Positions 23,124 through 32,104 of a DNA stretch of 32,504 bases are shown piece by piece (the first letter of the stretch is position 1; the number at the start of each line of letters is the position of its first letter). Source of the DNA: Bacilli bacterium. Its GTDB lineage: Bacteria > Bacillota_I > Bacilli_A > RF39 > UBA660. The position numbers and the translations under genes are program-made. The notes beneath the pieces are model-generated. The model was given only the letters and a program-made list of their open reading frames with translations. It was not told the DNA's origin and made no database searches. The stretch lies in contig CAAFVA010000093.1 in assembly GCA_900766325.1 (NCBI GenBank), positions 1 to 32,504 of the forward strand. Direction: 5' to 3'.

Positions 23124-24803
23124 TCACTTTGTTTTAGAATTGGTATTAATGTAGTCAACCACTGTACTTACTTTCGCAAAATAAGTTGTACTATATGAAT
23201 CTAAAGAGTAGTTTAGATAATCCGATCTTTCAACATCATAACTTGAAAAATCAGCGTTATTCTCACTAACCTGTCCATTAGCAATAGTCATATGATAGTC
23301 GTCAAACTTTTGTAACAACTCTTCCATAGATAAATTGTTACTATCTGAGATAGCTTGCAAAAAAATTTTTTCTATATCATCTTGCCAAATCAAAAAACTT
23401 TTAGCATGTTCTAATTCCTGTTTATTAGTATAATTTAAGTGATTGCAACAATCTAATTCCCACAGTCTCATCATATAAAACATAGTTTCTAAGTCTTTAA
23501 TTTTTCCTTCACATAAATCATTTGCTAGTCCTTTATAAAAATTTCTTGAAAGATTCTTAACTACATCTGTTCTAATATTCATTCTGATTGATGCTTTGTC
23601 TTCATCGGTTAGAGTTATATTATTTTGGACTTGATAAAAATTCCAAAAATCTTCTACATCACTCTGTGTTATTTCAATAGAATAAATTAATTCCAAAAAT
23701 TCCATCTTAGATTCTTCATCCGTTATATCAAGCAACTTATACGCCTCATCAATATTATTAGAAAAGGATGATTCAACCAAACTATCTATTTTATAATTTT
23801 TGTCAAAAAACCTACTTAAATTATAAGATCTTATATATGAAATCTTCTTTTCATAATTTTTTGGGGTTGTATTTAAAGTATCAGCCATCCTCAACTCAGC
23901 ACTACCTTCCAACAACCAAGTATTCCATAACGAATTAACGTTTGTATTTTCATATTTTCTACAAAAACCAGCCTCAACACCATTATCACTATTAAAATCA
24001 TTTGAAGCATTTTGAAACAAGTGCTCTATTTCATGAGTAAATACAGTTTTATCAACATCAACACCATCTTGAGAGTTACCTCTCATTTCTTGCATATCAG
24101 AAAACATATCCATCATTGTAGGATTAAAAGCAAATATCAAATCATCACTCACGTAAGCACTAGCTGAAGATGTATTGTTCTGAAAAATTTTTAAGTGCGT
24201 TAATGTTTCGCTAATATAATTTATGTTTGTATAATTGGATTTATTTTTATTGTATGTTTCAGCTATTAAATCACATATTTTTTGTATGTATGAATTAGAT
24301 GTTTCAGAAAGGAAATAATTAATTGAATTCTTTTCCTGACTCATATAAACTCGATTATTTCTTAATACAATTTCATATAACTTAACCGAATCCAAGTCTC
24401 CATTAGTAATCACATCTGAATTTTGATTTTTTTCATATTCGACTTCGTAATATTTTTGTAACACGTTGTTTAAATCATAATATTCAGACATACTAAATTC
24501 ATAAGTGTGGTTATTTATTTCATTAGTTATTTTGTTATAATCTTGTTTACTCAAATTAATTTTAGTACTTGACTTAGTTTCAAACGAAGATTCCTTGGGA
24601 TTACTTAATTCCACATCTAAATAATCATCATCAACATAATTATATGAACCAGTTTGATCAATGACATTGGTACTAATAGTTTTAGCATTAGTTAAAGAAT
24701 TGTTAATCATATTTATCATTCCAACACTCGGTAATAACAAAGTAGCAAGGCCTATAGCTATAGCCCTTTTTTTATTCTTATATAATTTATACTTTTTGTT
24801 CAT
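23124..24803 (-). CDS. Secreted HEXXH (zinc metallopeptidase-like) protein of unknown family
   Basis: A 559-residue protein beginning with a basic stretch and a hydrophobic segment (AIAIGLATLLLPSVGMI, about 14-30), read as a signal peptide or anchor. The rest lacks membrane helices and is rich in Asn, Ser, Asp and Tyr, as in extracellular proteins. THEIEHLFQN (about 255-264) is an HEXXH zinc motif, and WLLEGSAEL about 38 residues later supplies a Glu fitting a third ligand, a gluzincin-like layout. I do not recognise a family. It has its own ribosome site (AAGGAG) and -10 (TATAAT at 24830-24825), and a terminator separates it from the T7SS genes, so any link to secretion is by position only. 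Confidence 0.7.
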   Translation of the reverse strand: MNKKYKLYKNKKRAIAIGLATLLLPSVGMINMINNSLTNAKTISTNVIDQTGSYNYVDDDYLDVELSNPKESSFETKSSTKINLSKQDYNKITNEINNHTYEFSMSEYYDLNNVLQKYYEVEYEKNQNSDVITNGDLDSVKLYEIVLRNNRVYMSQEKNSINYFLSETSNSYIQKICDLIAETYNKNKSNYTNINYISETLTHLKIFQNNTSSASAYVSDDLIFAFNPTMMDMFSDMQEMRGNSQDGVDVDKTVFTHEIEHLFQNASNDFNSDNGVEAGFCRKYENTNVNSLWNTWLLEGSAELRMADTLNTTPKNYEKKISYIRSYNLSRFFDKNYKIDSLVESSFSNNIDEAYKLLDITDEESKMEFLELIYSIEITQSDVEDFWNFYQVQNNITLTDEDKASIRMNIRTDVVKNLSRNFYKGLANDLCEGKIKDLETMFYMMRLWELDCCNHLNYTNKQELEHAKSFLIWQDDIEKIFLQAISDSNNLSMEELLQKFDDYHMTIANGQVSENNADFSSYDVERSDYLNYSLDSYSTTYFAKVSTVVDYINTNSKTK

Positions 24804-24824
24804 ACTAAATCTCCTTATACATTT

Positions 24825-24830
24825 ATTATA
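24825..24830 (-). promoter_or_regulatory. -10 element of the HEXXH protein gene
   Basis: TATAAT on the minus strand, 22 nt before the ATG. The -35 is poor. Confidence 0.4.
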
Positions 24831-24844
24831 CTATAATTACAAAT

Positions 24845-24882
24845 AAACAAAAAATAAAAAGAGCAACTTTTACTCTTTTTTT
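24845..24882 (-). terminator. Terminator of the WXG100-type operon
   Basis: AAAGAG (24858-24863) pairs with CTCTTT (24873-24878), flanked by A- and T-runs on both sides, immediately after the last small T7SS gene. It can work in both directions. Confidence 0.7.
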
Positions 24883-24886
24883 TACA

Positions 24887-25195
24887 CTATACGATGTTAT
24901 TTCTTTGCTTAACTTGGTAACCTGGTAAACTACTGGCTTGAGACTTTAAATTGTTGATTAGGGTTTCGTAATTATTGCTACTATTAACAATCCAACTTTT
25001 AATAGATTCCAATTCTTTTTTTATAGCTTTTAAAGTATTTTCTACATCATTAAGTGTATTTCTTTTTTTAAAATCATATGGAATATCAAAATACTTAAAA
25101 TAACTCAAAGCCTTATTGATAACGTTCAGCGAATCGTTTAGGCGAATAACACAACCACTATTTAAAGGCGTTGAATCCAAATAAACCTTTGACAT
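24887..25195 (-). CDS. Small helical T7SS-associated protein
   Basis: A 102-residue, mostly helical protein; the middle (TLNDVENTLKAIKKELESIK) is a likely coiled coil, followed by WIVNSSNNYETLINNLK. Size and pattern fit the WXG100-like or LXG-accessory class, although there is no true W-x-G. The ATG shares one base with the stop of the upstream gene (TAATG), so the two are probably made in equal amounts and may form a heterodimer. It is the last gene of the six-gene operon. I cannot assign a named family. Confidence 0.65.
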   Translation of the reverse strand: MSKVYLDSTPLNSGCVIRLNDSLNVINKALSYFKYFDIPYDFKKRNTLNDVENTLKAIKKELESIKSWIVNSSNNYETLINNLKSQASSLPGYQVKQRNNIV

Positions 25196-25479
25196 TATTT
25201 ATCACTCCATTTTTTTATAATATAATTTATATTATTACCTGTGCTTTTGATCACACTGCCATACGACTTTAAACTATTACCAAAATTAATATAGATGGAC
25301 TTATCACTCATTAATCTTAAAGCATAACTATTTGCCGAATTTCCAGTCCATGCTGTGCTTGGTATTTTTTGCATCTTGTTAAACAAACTTTCAATCAAAT
25401 CAATATATTTATCGCACAAAGAAATTATTTCGTTACCACATTCTATTAACTTATTACCATCAGCCATTATTTTTGCCAT
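25195..25479 (-). CDS. WXG100-like protein
   Basis: A 94-residue helical hairpin with W-T-G at the turn (PSTAWTGNSANSY), preceded by the helix CGNEIISLCDKYIDLIESL and followed by a second helix. This is the WXG100 form, usually secreted by or chaperoning cargo for the EssC motor. I chose the ATG at 25479 (MAKIMADG), 7 nt after the upstream stop codon; a longer frame of 24 more residues begins inside the neighbouring gene and lacks the family start. Confidence 0.72.
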   Translation of the reverse strand: MAKIMADGNKLIECGNEIISLCDKYIDLIESLFNKMQKIPSTAWTGNSANSYALRLMSDKSIYINFGNSLKSYGSVIKSTGNNINYIIKKWSDK

Positions 25480-25486
25480 TTTTATA

Positions 25487-25795
25487 TTACCTATTTTCCT
25501 TTGTCTCAGCTCTTTCAATATCATCTTTAATATCGGATATTTTAGAATCAATTGAATTTAGTACGCTTCGTAAATTAGATATACAATTAGAAATACTTTC
25601 TTTTTGTCTTTTAATGTTTTCATATTTGCAAACAGAACCATTTATTAAATAATTACTCTGAAGACTAGACTGAGCCATAGATAAAGTATCTACCACATCA
25701 CTATTAGAAAGAACGTTAATCATTCGTATAACGTTCTCCCTCATTGTTTTATACTTATTTTGCCTTCTAGTAAGTTCATAAGTATTATCAAACAT
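25487..25795 (-). CDS. Coiled-coil T7SS accessory protein
   Basis: A 102-residue charged helical protein: YELTRRQNKYKTMRENVIRM, then SISNCISNLRSVLNSIDSKI and a Lys/Glu-rich end. It resembles in size and character the small alpha-helical partners encoded next to LXG toxins in Bacillota (DUF5082-like), but I cannot confirm the family. The ATG has AGGAAA 6 nt upstream. It is third from the end of the operon, 12 nt after its upstream gene. Confidence 0.65.
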   Translation of the reverse strand: MFDNTYELTRRQNKYKTMRENVIRMINVLSNSDVVDTLSMAQSSLQSNYLINGSVCKYENIKRQKESISNCISNLRSVLNSIDSKISDIKDDIERAETKENR

Positions 25796-25807
25796 AGATG
25801 TTTCCTA

Positions 25808-26293
25808 TTAATTTTTTTCTGTATATGTTTGGCTTTGTGCGGTAGACGTAAGTGATGAAGATTCCTGAGCAACATCTTGTGATAAAGTCGTATCACTTCT
25901 AGAATATGCCTCATAATATTCTTGCATTTTATCACTGTAAACCAATAATGATGAAACATATGCATCGGTAACTGCTTTTATTGCCTGAAGATATTTTTTC
26001 GTTTCAGCAGTGATTTCACCTGCTACTGCAGTACCAGCATCAGCATCAGTATTAAGGCCATTAGCTACGGTTTGAATATTCTTAACATATGCTCTTATGG
26101 CGTCTCTTATTGTTGGAACTGACGTATAATTCATACCAATAAAAGTTGATCCATTTGAAGCAACCGTATATAAAGAGCCAGCCCATCCTTGTACATTACT
26201 TCTTGCACCTGAAATCCAATCTCCTGCTCCTTGAATAATATCAGCCGCTCTACTACCTTGTATAGCATTTTGAAATTTTTGAATTACTCCCAT
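25808..26293 (-). CDS. Extended WXG100-like secreted protein candidate with YxxxD signal
   Basis: A 161-residue protein unlike its neighbours in composition: rich in Ala, Ser, Thr and Gln. It has a ~50-residue N-terminal extension (GSRAADIIQGAGDWISGA), then a long helical hairpin (TIRDAIRAYVKNIQTVANGL ... YLQAIKAVTDAYVSSLLVY). At the end of the second helix YSRSD matches the Y-x-x-x-D/E export motif of type VII substrates, followed by a Ser/Thr/Gln-rich tail. It is the best substrate candidate in the operon. The ribosome site AGGAGG is strong, suggesting high expression. No toxin domain is seen. Confidence 0.65.
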   Translation of the reverse strand: MGVIQKFQNAIQGSRAADIIQGAGDWISGARSNVQGWAGSLYTVASNGSTFIGMNYTSVPTIRDAIRAYVKNIQTVANGLNTDADAGTAVAGEITAETKKYLQAIKAVTDAYVSSLLVYSDKMQEYYEAYSRSDTTLSQDVAQESSSLTSTAQSQTYTEKN

Positions 26294-26308
26294 GTTATTC
26301 TCCTCCTA

Positions 26309-26611
26309 TCATTCTCTTTCAACCAAATTTTCGTCCATATCACCTATTTGTGACATAATACCATTCAATTCCGTAATTAGCATATTTTCAATCTCAGTAA
26401 CTTGGTCAGACATTCTTTGAGCACCGGTTTGAATGTTATGAATAAAATTGTCTGCTGCCGTTCCAACCCATCCTGCTCTTACAGCGTTTTCAACTTCAGA
26501 TGTGTTATTAATAGCATCCCTTATTCTTCTAAAAGTATTCATTTGCAATTCTTGTTGATATGTCTGCATACCAGTAAAACTAACTCCATGGCTTGCATTT
26601 TCAAAATCCAT
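26309..26611 (-). CDS. WXG100 family protein (EsxA-like)
   Basis: A 100-residue helical hairpin with W-V-G at the turn (AVRAGWVGTAADNFIHNI). This is the clearest WXG100 member here. The first helix is TYQQELQMNTFRRIRDAIN and the second runs to MSQIGDMDE. Members are small substrates or co-effectors of type VIIb secretion and form dimers. No Y-x-x-x-D/E is visible at its C-terminus, so it may be exported as the partner of another protein. It begins 6 nt after the stop of the first operon gene. Confidence 0.85.
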   Translation of the reverse strand: MDFENASHGVSFTGMQTYQQELQMNTFRRIRDAINNTSEVENAVRAGWVGTAADNFIHNIQTGAQRMSDQVTEIENMLITELNGIMSQIGDMDENLVERE

Positions 26612-26617
26612 ATTTCA

Positions 26618-26962
26618 TTACCTTCCTTCCTTATATTCTAGTGGGTGATCAATATTTGACGCATCCCTACTGATTTGATAAGATAAGTCTTCCATATTTA
26701 CAGCATATTTCTTCTTTAAGTTAGATAAATCTGTATTATAACTTTTTATACTACTTATTATTCTGCTATAATTATCGCTAAACTGAGAATATTTATTTCT
26801 TAATGTAGTTGCACTAACACATTCGTAGTATGACTTTGTTTCCATAACTAAATCATTTATTTTATTAAAAATGATTCTAACGTTGTTAGCACACTCAATA
26901 ATGTCAAGCATAAGTTTGTTAATTTCATTTACATTAATTGCAATATTCCGCTCTTTAACCAT
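26618..26962 (-). CDS. Small helical protein, WXG100-like without the WxG turn
   Basis: The first gene of the six-gene unit, 114 residues, with the ribosome site AAAGGAGG. It is predicted as two or three helices (NEINKLMLDIIECANNVRII, then YSRIISSIKSYNTDLSNLKK). The usual W-x-G turn is replaced by ETKSYYECVSATTLRNKYSQ, where YYEC may be the turn. Its place at the head of the operon, next to the clear WXG100 protein, suggests a heterodimer partner. The family is not recognised. Confidence 0.65.
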   Translation of the reverse strand: MVKERNIAINVNEINKLMLDIIECANNVRIIFNKINDLVMETKSYYECVSATTLRNKYSQFSDNYSRIISSIKSYNTDLSNLKKKYAVNMEDLSYQISRDASNIDHPLEYKEGR

Positions 26963-27008
26963 GCTTACCTCCTTTACACCAATAAATATGTTCTCTTATC
27001 TTGTTTAT

Positions 27009-27037
27009 ATTATACCAAATATACGAAACCTTTACAA
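27009..27037 (-). promoter_or_regulatory. Strong promoter of the WXG100-type operon
   Basis: On the minus strand TTGTAA (27037-27032), a 17-bp spacer and TATAAT (27014-27009). It makes the six small genes a separate, probably highly expressed unit from essC-esaB. Confidence 0.78.
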
Positions 27038-27065
27038 TAATTTTTTTATTAATTTACACTATAAA

Positions 27066-27099
27066 ATATAAAACTACTAATACCTTAGTAGTTTTATAT
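27066..27099 (-). terminator. Perfect 15-bp hairpin ending the essC-esaB transcript
   Basis: Arms at 27066-27080 and 27085-27099 pair perfectly around the loop TACC. It overlaps the esaB stop codon and separates the two T7SS transcription units. Confidence 0.75.
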
Positions 27100-27348
27100 T
27101 AAAATTAGTCTTGTGCCGTTTCTTATATCTGTTTCTATAACTAGTTGGTTATTACTATATCTTTGACTACTTTCTTTATTATATAAACTTTTATGTATAT
27201 CTATTTGGTATTTACCATCGGTTTCTTCGTATAGATATTTAGATATTAGCTCAATTATATTCCCAATTTTTCTACTTACCGGAATCATTATATCATAAGT
27301 TTCATCAAGCTCAGGCAAATTCAATATAACAAGAACCTTATTTTCCAC
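27094..27348 (-). CDS. esaB: Ubiquitin-like T7SS component EsaB/YukD
   Basis: An 84-residue beta-grasp protein of the YukD family: KVLVILNLPELDETYDIMIP, IGNIIELISKYL, then a C-terminal NGTRLILI. In Staphylococcus and Bacillus T7SS loci a protein of this size and fold is required for, or regulates, secretion. It starts with GTG, sharing one base with the TAG of essC (TAGTG), with GGAG 10 nt upstream, so it is coupled to EssC synthesis. Sequence identity in the family is low; size, fold pattern and position support the call. Confidence 0.8.
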   Translation of the reverse strand: MENKVLVILNLPELDETYDIMIPVSRKIGNIIELISKYLYEETDGKYQIDIHKSLYNKESSQRYSNNQLVIETDIRNGTRLILI

Positions 27349-30300
27349 TATAATGCATCTCCTTTATCAACAACATATTTTATTATTTTAGCTTCTCCAT
27401 TTACAGTTACAAATCCAATGTTATTAAAGTTCTCTTTCATGTCCTCATTTGATAAATTACCAAAATTAAATATTATCTGATTTTCAACTCCAGTCCCCAA
27501 CCAAATCATAGAATTTCTATCTATCGCGGTGTCAAACCAGTCTTCTATTTCTAAATTCTTAAATTCTTCATACGTATCAAACAGTAACAATTTGGACTTT
27601 TTAAATCTGTTTATTGAAGACATAAGTGCATTTAAATAAGTTATATATTTTTCACTAATATGATTTTTAAGCTCATTGAAGCCGATTATCATATATATTC
27701 TTACTTTTAAATCAGCTTCCTTATTTACTCCTTTTATCATTTCTATTAAATTTAAATCAAAATTATCTTTTACTACTTTTATACTAGAATTATTAAGATT
27801 TACAATTCCTAACGCATCAATTAGCGTAATTTCTATATTATCTAATGATAAAAATTCTTTAGCCAAAGCGTTTATGAATAATAACTTATCACTTAAATCG
27901 TTTGATAAAATAGTAGTCGTTGAATTATTATCAAAATTATAAAAGTACACATCTTTATCATCACTGGAATACCCTATTGGAATTTTATTAAGGTTCTCTA
28001 TTTTTTCCATCATCATGTCAATTGTTACTACCTCAGGTAATTTTACAACTGATTTTGCTCTTGTTTTATACTTTTCTTGCAACTGCTTTGACATCTCACG
28101 AATTTGAGTATTAACTTTATCTTTCTCACAAATATACGCTGTTTGAAATTCATAATAATTTTCATTATATAATGCCACACCTCTCCCAAAGTATTTTTTA
28201 GGAGATAATCCTTTAGGAGCATTTAACAGACTCCTATAGACAGTATCATCAGGTTGTTGAAGTGATACCTTGTTTAGGAATAACTGAGACGTTCTTGCTC
28301 CAATAGAATTATTAACTGATGTCGTAACAATAAATATTATTCCATATTTAGAGCCTTCTCTTATAAGCCCTTGCATAGCATCTGCTAATCTACTATTACT
28401 TTCTTGAAATGCTTCCCAATAGTTTATGACAACAACGATCAAAGGCAACTTTTGATTACTTTCATTCATGTAGTTTCTGTAATTTCCACCATATTCTGCA
28501 AATAATGCTTTTCTTCTATCAGCCTCTTTGTCAATCATTACGAGAGTATTCATCATTTGATCTTGATCATCAGTGGTTGTAACACATCCTACTTGTGGAT
28601 ATTTAGCAAATATACGCAAAGTCTCTGCTCCATAATCAAATATGTAAAAATTTACTTCTTCTGGACTATGATTAACACAAGTAGTATATATAAGCGTTGT
28701 AAGTAAATTTTCTTTGCCTGAACCGGCCATTCCATAAACTATTAAATGTCCAACATTTGTCAAATCCACGGTTAAAAGACCTTGTGTTTGTGCTGACGGA
28801 TTATCATATTCACCAATAACGGGATTAATAATGTATGGTTGTGGTCTATAATTATACTTTTCTATAATTTCATCAAGCGAAATTACAGCTGGGATACTAC
28901 TTAACCATAATTTATTTATCTTGATTTTTTGTTTTTTTGAAATATCTACTATGTATCTTACTATATTAGTTAATTGGTCTCCTAGTTTCTCTTTATTAGT
29001 AAAATCCATATTATTACTATCATCACTAACTGTTTTTACAGAATAACCAATAGAATTAATAAAATTTAATGAATCATCTACTTTTTTTACTACCCTATCG
29101 GTGGGAATATAATCTGCACCAGAATATCCAGACTGTCCAATATCAAAATATTCGTCATATCCAACTTGTAGATAAAACCTACCCGTTTCTTTTATACTTG
29201 CAGCGTCTGGTTTTCTTATCATTTCCATCGAATCACTTCTATCTTGAACTTTTAAACATATTTTGAACTTTGAATTCGCCCATATTTGATCATTAACAAC
29301 ACCACTTGGCTTTTGGGTAGCCAGTATAAGATGTACACCTAGTGAACGTCCTATACGAGCAGTAGATATAAGTTCATCCATAAATTCAGGCTGTTGGCTT
29401 TTTAACTCAGCAAATTCATCCGCTATTAAAAACAGATGGGCAATGGGTTCTTTTATCTTTCCTTCCCGATATAGTTTTTGATATTTATATATATCAATTG
29501 TACCCTCACCCAGCCTGTCACGTTCTGTGTTGAATTTAGCCTGTCTCCTTTTTAATTCACTATTTATAGAAACTAATGTCCTGTTCATTTCGGCCGTATC
29601 CAAATTAGTTATAGTCCCAGCTAAATGAGGAAGACAAATACCTTTTTCTCTATTTTCAAAAGCACCCGCAAGTCCTCCACCTTTATAATCAATAAGTACG
29701 AATTGAACTTCATTTGGATGAAAATTAATTGCCATAGACAAAACAAAAGTTATAATAAATTCTGATTTACCAGAACCAGTCGCCCCGGCTATTAATCCAT
29801 GTGGTCCATGTGCTTTTTCGTGCAAATCTAACATAAATAATTCTCTATCCGCATGTACACCAATAGGAGTTTTCAAGTTTTCTACTGGATTATTAGTTTT
29901 CCACCTATTTAAAATATTCAATTGTTCTATTTTGGATACATTATACATTTCTAAAAAAGTAAGACTTTTAGGCAAAACAGCCGAACCAGTTTTTGTTGGT
30001 ATTGGTATATTTAAAAGCTTAGATGAAATTAAATTCATATCAATAGTCATAAGTTCTGGATTTTTAAATTGCTGTGTAAAACTATATTCATCACCAGGTT
30101 CAATAATATAGCTACCAGTATCTAATACATATGAAAAAGTCTTGCATTGAGGAGGTAAATCTACTATAGCATCCTCTAAAAATAGCATTGAAAACCCAAT
30201 ATTACCTTCACTTGATAAAATTTCATTTATAATTGGAACATCTTTTATTTTTCTATAAGAGTCAGTAACTATTAAATAATACGTAGAGAATTTCTTGTAG

Positions 30301-31943
30301 GTATCCGTTACTATCTTCTCACTCTTTTTACCAGTTGGATCCAATTGGGATTTTCTTTCTTTTATCTCTTTTAAAAGCAACTCACTAATCTTTTTTATAT
30401 CAGTAATATCATAGGCAAAATACCTTGTTTTTTTGTCTTCACTCCACACGTGTGGTAAATATTTTACATAACCAAACCTCTCTTTATCATTAACAAAAAA
30501 AATAAGTTTCAGATCGGTCGCACTATGTGTTGTAATTAGTTGAAGAATTAAATTATTAATATATTCTCTTTTTATATTTGAATTACAGATGATAGCAGAA
30601 AATCGTCTTTGAATTAATGAATAAGTAATAGGCACATCATTTAAATCTTTAGATTTATTTACTAGTGCAAAAACTTTTTCTTGAAGCCCATCTTCATCTA
30701 ATGTAAATTTCTTTTCTGGTGCTGTAATTTTTATACTGGCTTGTATTTTTCCAACTCCAACACTTAGTGATAAAAAATCTTTATCACTAATTTGACGTTC
30801 CCACAATCTTTTATCTTTACTTATTATAAGGCCAATACACTCTTTTTGTGTTGGATAATTCAGCCTAAGAATTCTAACTTGCTTTTCAAGTATATCATTA
30901 ATTTCTTTTTCTTTTTCATCAAGGTATTTTGAATATTTTTCTTGTCTTTTCTTTTCTCTTTTTCTTTTTAATTTATTATTATATGCGGTAGTAACTTTTG
31001 GCATTATTATGCTACCGATTACTAAGGCAACACACATTACTATTTGTGGTAATACATCTATTATTGTGCGCGTACCAGAAGAAAGTCCTGTTACAACTGA
31101 AAAACCCATCATAAAGGAAGAAGCGACCATAGTAAGGCTAGAACCCAAAGCCAATACGAAAGGAGTATGTTCCTCTTTTTGCTCTTCAGGAGGAGCATCG
31201 ATTACAACTTCCTCTTCCGAATAACCATTAATTATTCTAGGTATATGATAAAAATATTGACTAGAATCATATAACTCATAATCCACTTCACTTGTATTTA
31301 CTTTTTCGTAATTACTATAATCAGTTTGAGATAAATCATTATAATACTGTAATCCATTAATAAGTAATGAGTCCATTGGATTATTAATTTTTATAAAATT
31401 ATTCATGTATATAATTTTTAATCCACCAACAAAAATAACATCTCCAATTTTTAGGTATACTTGTCTAGTTATAAAACCATTAACGTAAACACTCCCGCTG
31501 TTCGCCGTTAATAAAGTTTTGCCATTTGCTTTTTGTATTATTACATGTTGTTCTGATACTTCTTGTGATTGATAGCATACATTACAAGTCAAACCACTTC
31601 CTATAGTAACTTTAGGAACATTAAAAATACTCACATCTACATATTTTTCGTCATACTTTGGTAAACAGTACAATTTTTTTAAAGATTTATCATTATTAAT
31701 TTCAAGTTGATAGCATGAATAATTTAATAATGGAACATCTAACACTACACTTTCGTTTTGGATAATATTAATTAAACCATTGCTTTTTAAGACCCACTTT
31801 CCATCATTTGCTTCTATGTTTATAAAATACTCTTTTTTAGAATTTGATGGCTTATATGGTATCAATAACGATTCTTGAACATCTTGTGGAAGATCAAATT
31901 TAGTAAGTTTTTCATCATCTGCAATATATATTCTCACAACCAC
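27348..31943 (-). CDS. essC: Type VIIb secretion ATPase EssC
   Basis: A 1531-residue FtsK/SpoIIIE-type motor. An N-terminal FHA-like region (VTIGSGLTCNV near 111, VSEQHVIIQ) precedes two membrane helices (about 263-315) and a charged linker. ATPase 1 has an intact Walker A GATGSGKS (about 720) and VLIDYKGGGLAG. ATPase 2 has GMAGSGKEN (about 1071), with Glu after the Lys instead of Thr/Ser, and FYIFDYGAETL. ATPase 3 (from about 1330) has lost its P-loop (LSNDLSDKLL). This fits EssC, where the last domains bind substrate. The start is the GTG at 31943 behind AAAGGGAAG; the GTG at 31937 is an alternative. It has its own promoter and is followed, coupled, by esaB. Confidence 0.93.
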   Translation of the reverse strand: MVVRIYIADDEKLTKFDLPQDVQESLLIPYKPSNSKKEYFINIEANDGKWVLKSNGLINIIQNESVVLDVPLLNYSCYQLEINNDKSLKKLYCLPKYDEKYVDVSIFNVPKVTIGSGLTCNVCYQSQEVSEQHVIIQKANGKTLLTANSGSVYVNGFITRQVYLKIGDVIFVGGLKIIYMNNFIKINNPMDSLLINGLQYYNDLSQTDYSNYEKVNTSEVDYELYDSSQYFYHIPRIINGYSEEEVVIDAPPEEQKEEHTPFVLALGSSLTMVASSFMMGFSVVTGLSSGTRTIIDVLPQIVMCVALVIGSIIMPKVTTAYNNKLKRKREKKRQEKYSKYLDEKEKEINDILEKQVRILRLNYPTQKECIGLIISKDKRLWERQISDKDFLSLSVGVGKIQASIKITAPEKKFTLDEDGLQEKVFALVNKSKDLNDVPITYSLIQRRFSAIICNSNIKREYINNLILQLITTHSATDLKLIFFVNDKERFGYVKYLPHVWSEDKKTRYFAYDITDIKKISELLLKEIKERKSQLDPTGKKSEKIVTDTYKKFSTYYLIVTDSYRKIKDVPIINEILSSEGNIGFSMLFLEDAIVDLPPQCKTFSYVLDTGSYIIEPGDEYSFTQQFKNPELMTIDMNLISSKLLNIPIPTKTGSAVLPKSLTFLEMYNVSKIEQLNILNRWKTNNPVENLKTPIGVHADRELFMLDLHEKAHGPHGLIAGATGSGKSEFIITFVLSMAINFHPNEVQFVLIDYKGGGLAGAFENREKGICLPHLAGTITNLDTAEMNRTLVSINSELKRRQAKFNTERDRLGEGTIDIYKYQKLYREGKIKEPIAHLFLIADEFAELKSQQPEFMDELISTARIGRSLGVHLILATQKPSGVVNDQIWANSKFKICLKVQDRSDSMEMIRKPDAASIKETGRFYLQVGYDEYFDIGQSGYSGADYIPTDRVVKKVDDSLNFINSIGYSVKTVSDDSNNMDFTNKEKLGDQLTNIVRYIVDISKKQKIKINKLWLSSIPAVISLDEIIEKYNYRPQPYIINPVIGEYDNPSAQTQGLLTVDLTNVGHLIVYGMAGSGKENLLTTLIYTTCVNHSPEEVNFYIFDYGAETLRIFAKYPQVGCVTTTDDQDQMMNTLVMIDKEADRRKALFAEYGGNYRNYMNESNQKLPLIVVVINYWEAFQESNSRLADAMQGLIREGSKYGIIFIVTTSVNNSIGARTSQLFLNKVSLQQPDDTVYRSLLNAPKGLSPKKYFGRGVALYNENYYEFQTAYICEKDKVNTQIREMSKQLQEKYKTRAKSVVKLPEVVTIDMMMEKIENLNKIPIGYSSDDKDVYFYNFDNNSTTTILSNDLSDKLLFINALAKEFLSLDNIEITLIDALGIVNLNNSSIKVVKDNFDLNLIEMIKGVNKEADLKVRIYMIIGFNELKNHISEKYITYLNALMSSINRFKKSKLLLFDTYEEFKNLEIEDWFDTAIDRNSMIWLGTGVENQIIFNFGNLSNEDMKENFNNIGFVTVNGEAKIIKYVVDKGDAL

Positions 31944-31977
31944 ACCAACTTCCCTTTATCTTTCTATTCTAAATATA

Positions 31978-32007
31978 AGTATACTTTAAAAAGTCTATAT
32001 TTGTCAA
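31978..32007 (-). promoter_or_regulatory. essC promoter
   Basis: On the minus strand TTGACA (32007-32002), an 18-bp spacer and TATACT (31983-31978), 35 nt before the GTG start. Confidence 0.72.
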
Positions 32008-32049
32008 TTTATAAAGTCAATTTTCAAAAAAAATGATTATATGTATTTT

Positions 32050-32083
32050 TAAAAAAATAAGTGCATAACTAATGTGCACTTAT
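32050..32083 (-). terminator. Terminator after the second EssC gene
   Basis: ATAAGTGCA (32057-32065) pairs with TGCACTTAT (32075-32083). The T-run on the minus strand follows directly, and the plus strand also ends in T7. Confidence 0.78.
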
Positions 32084-32104
32084 CTTTTTTTGTATGTGTT
32101 TACT

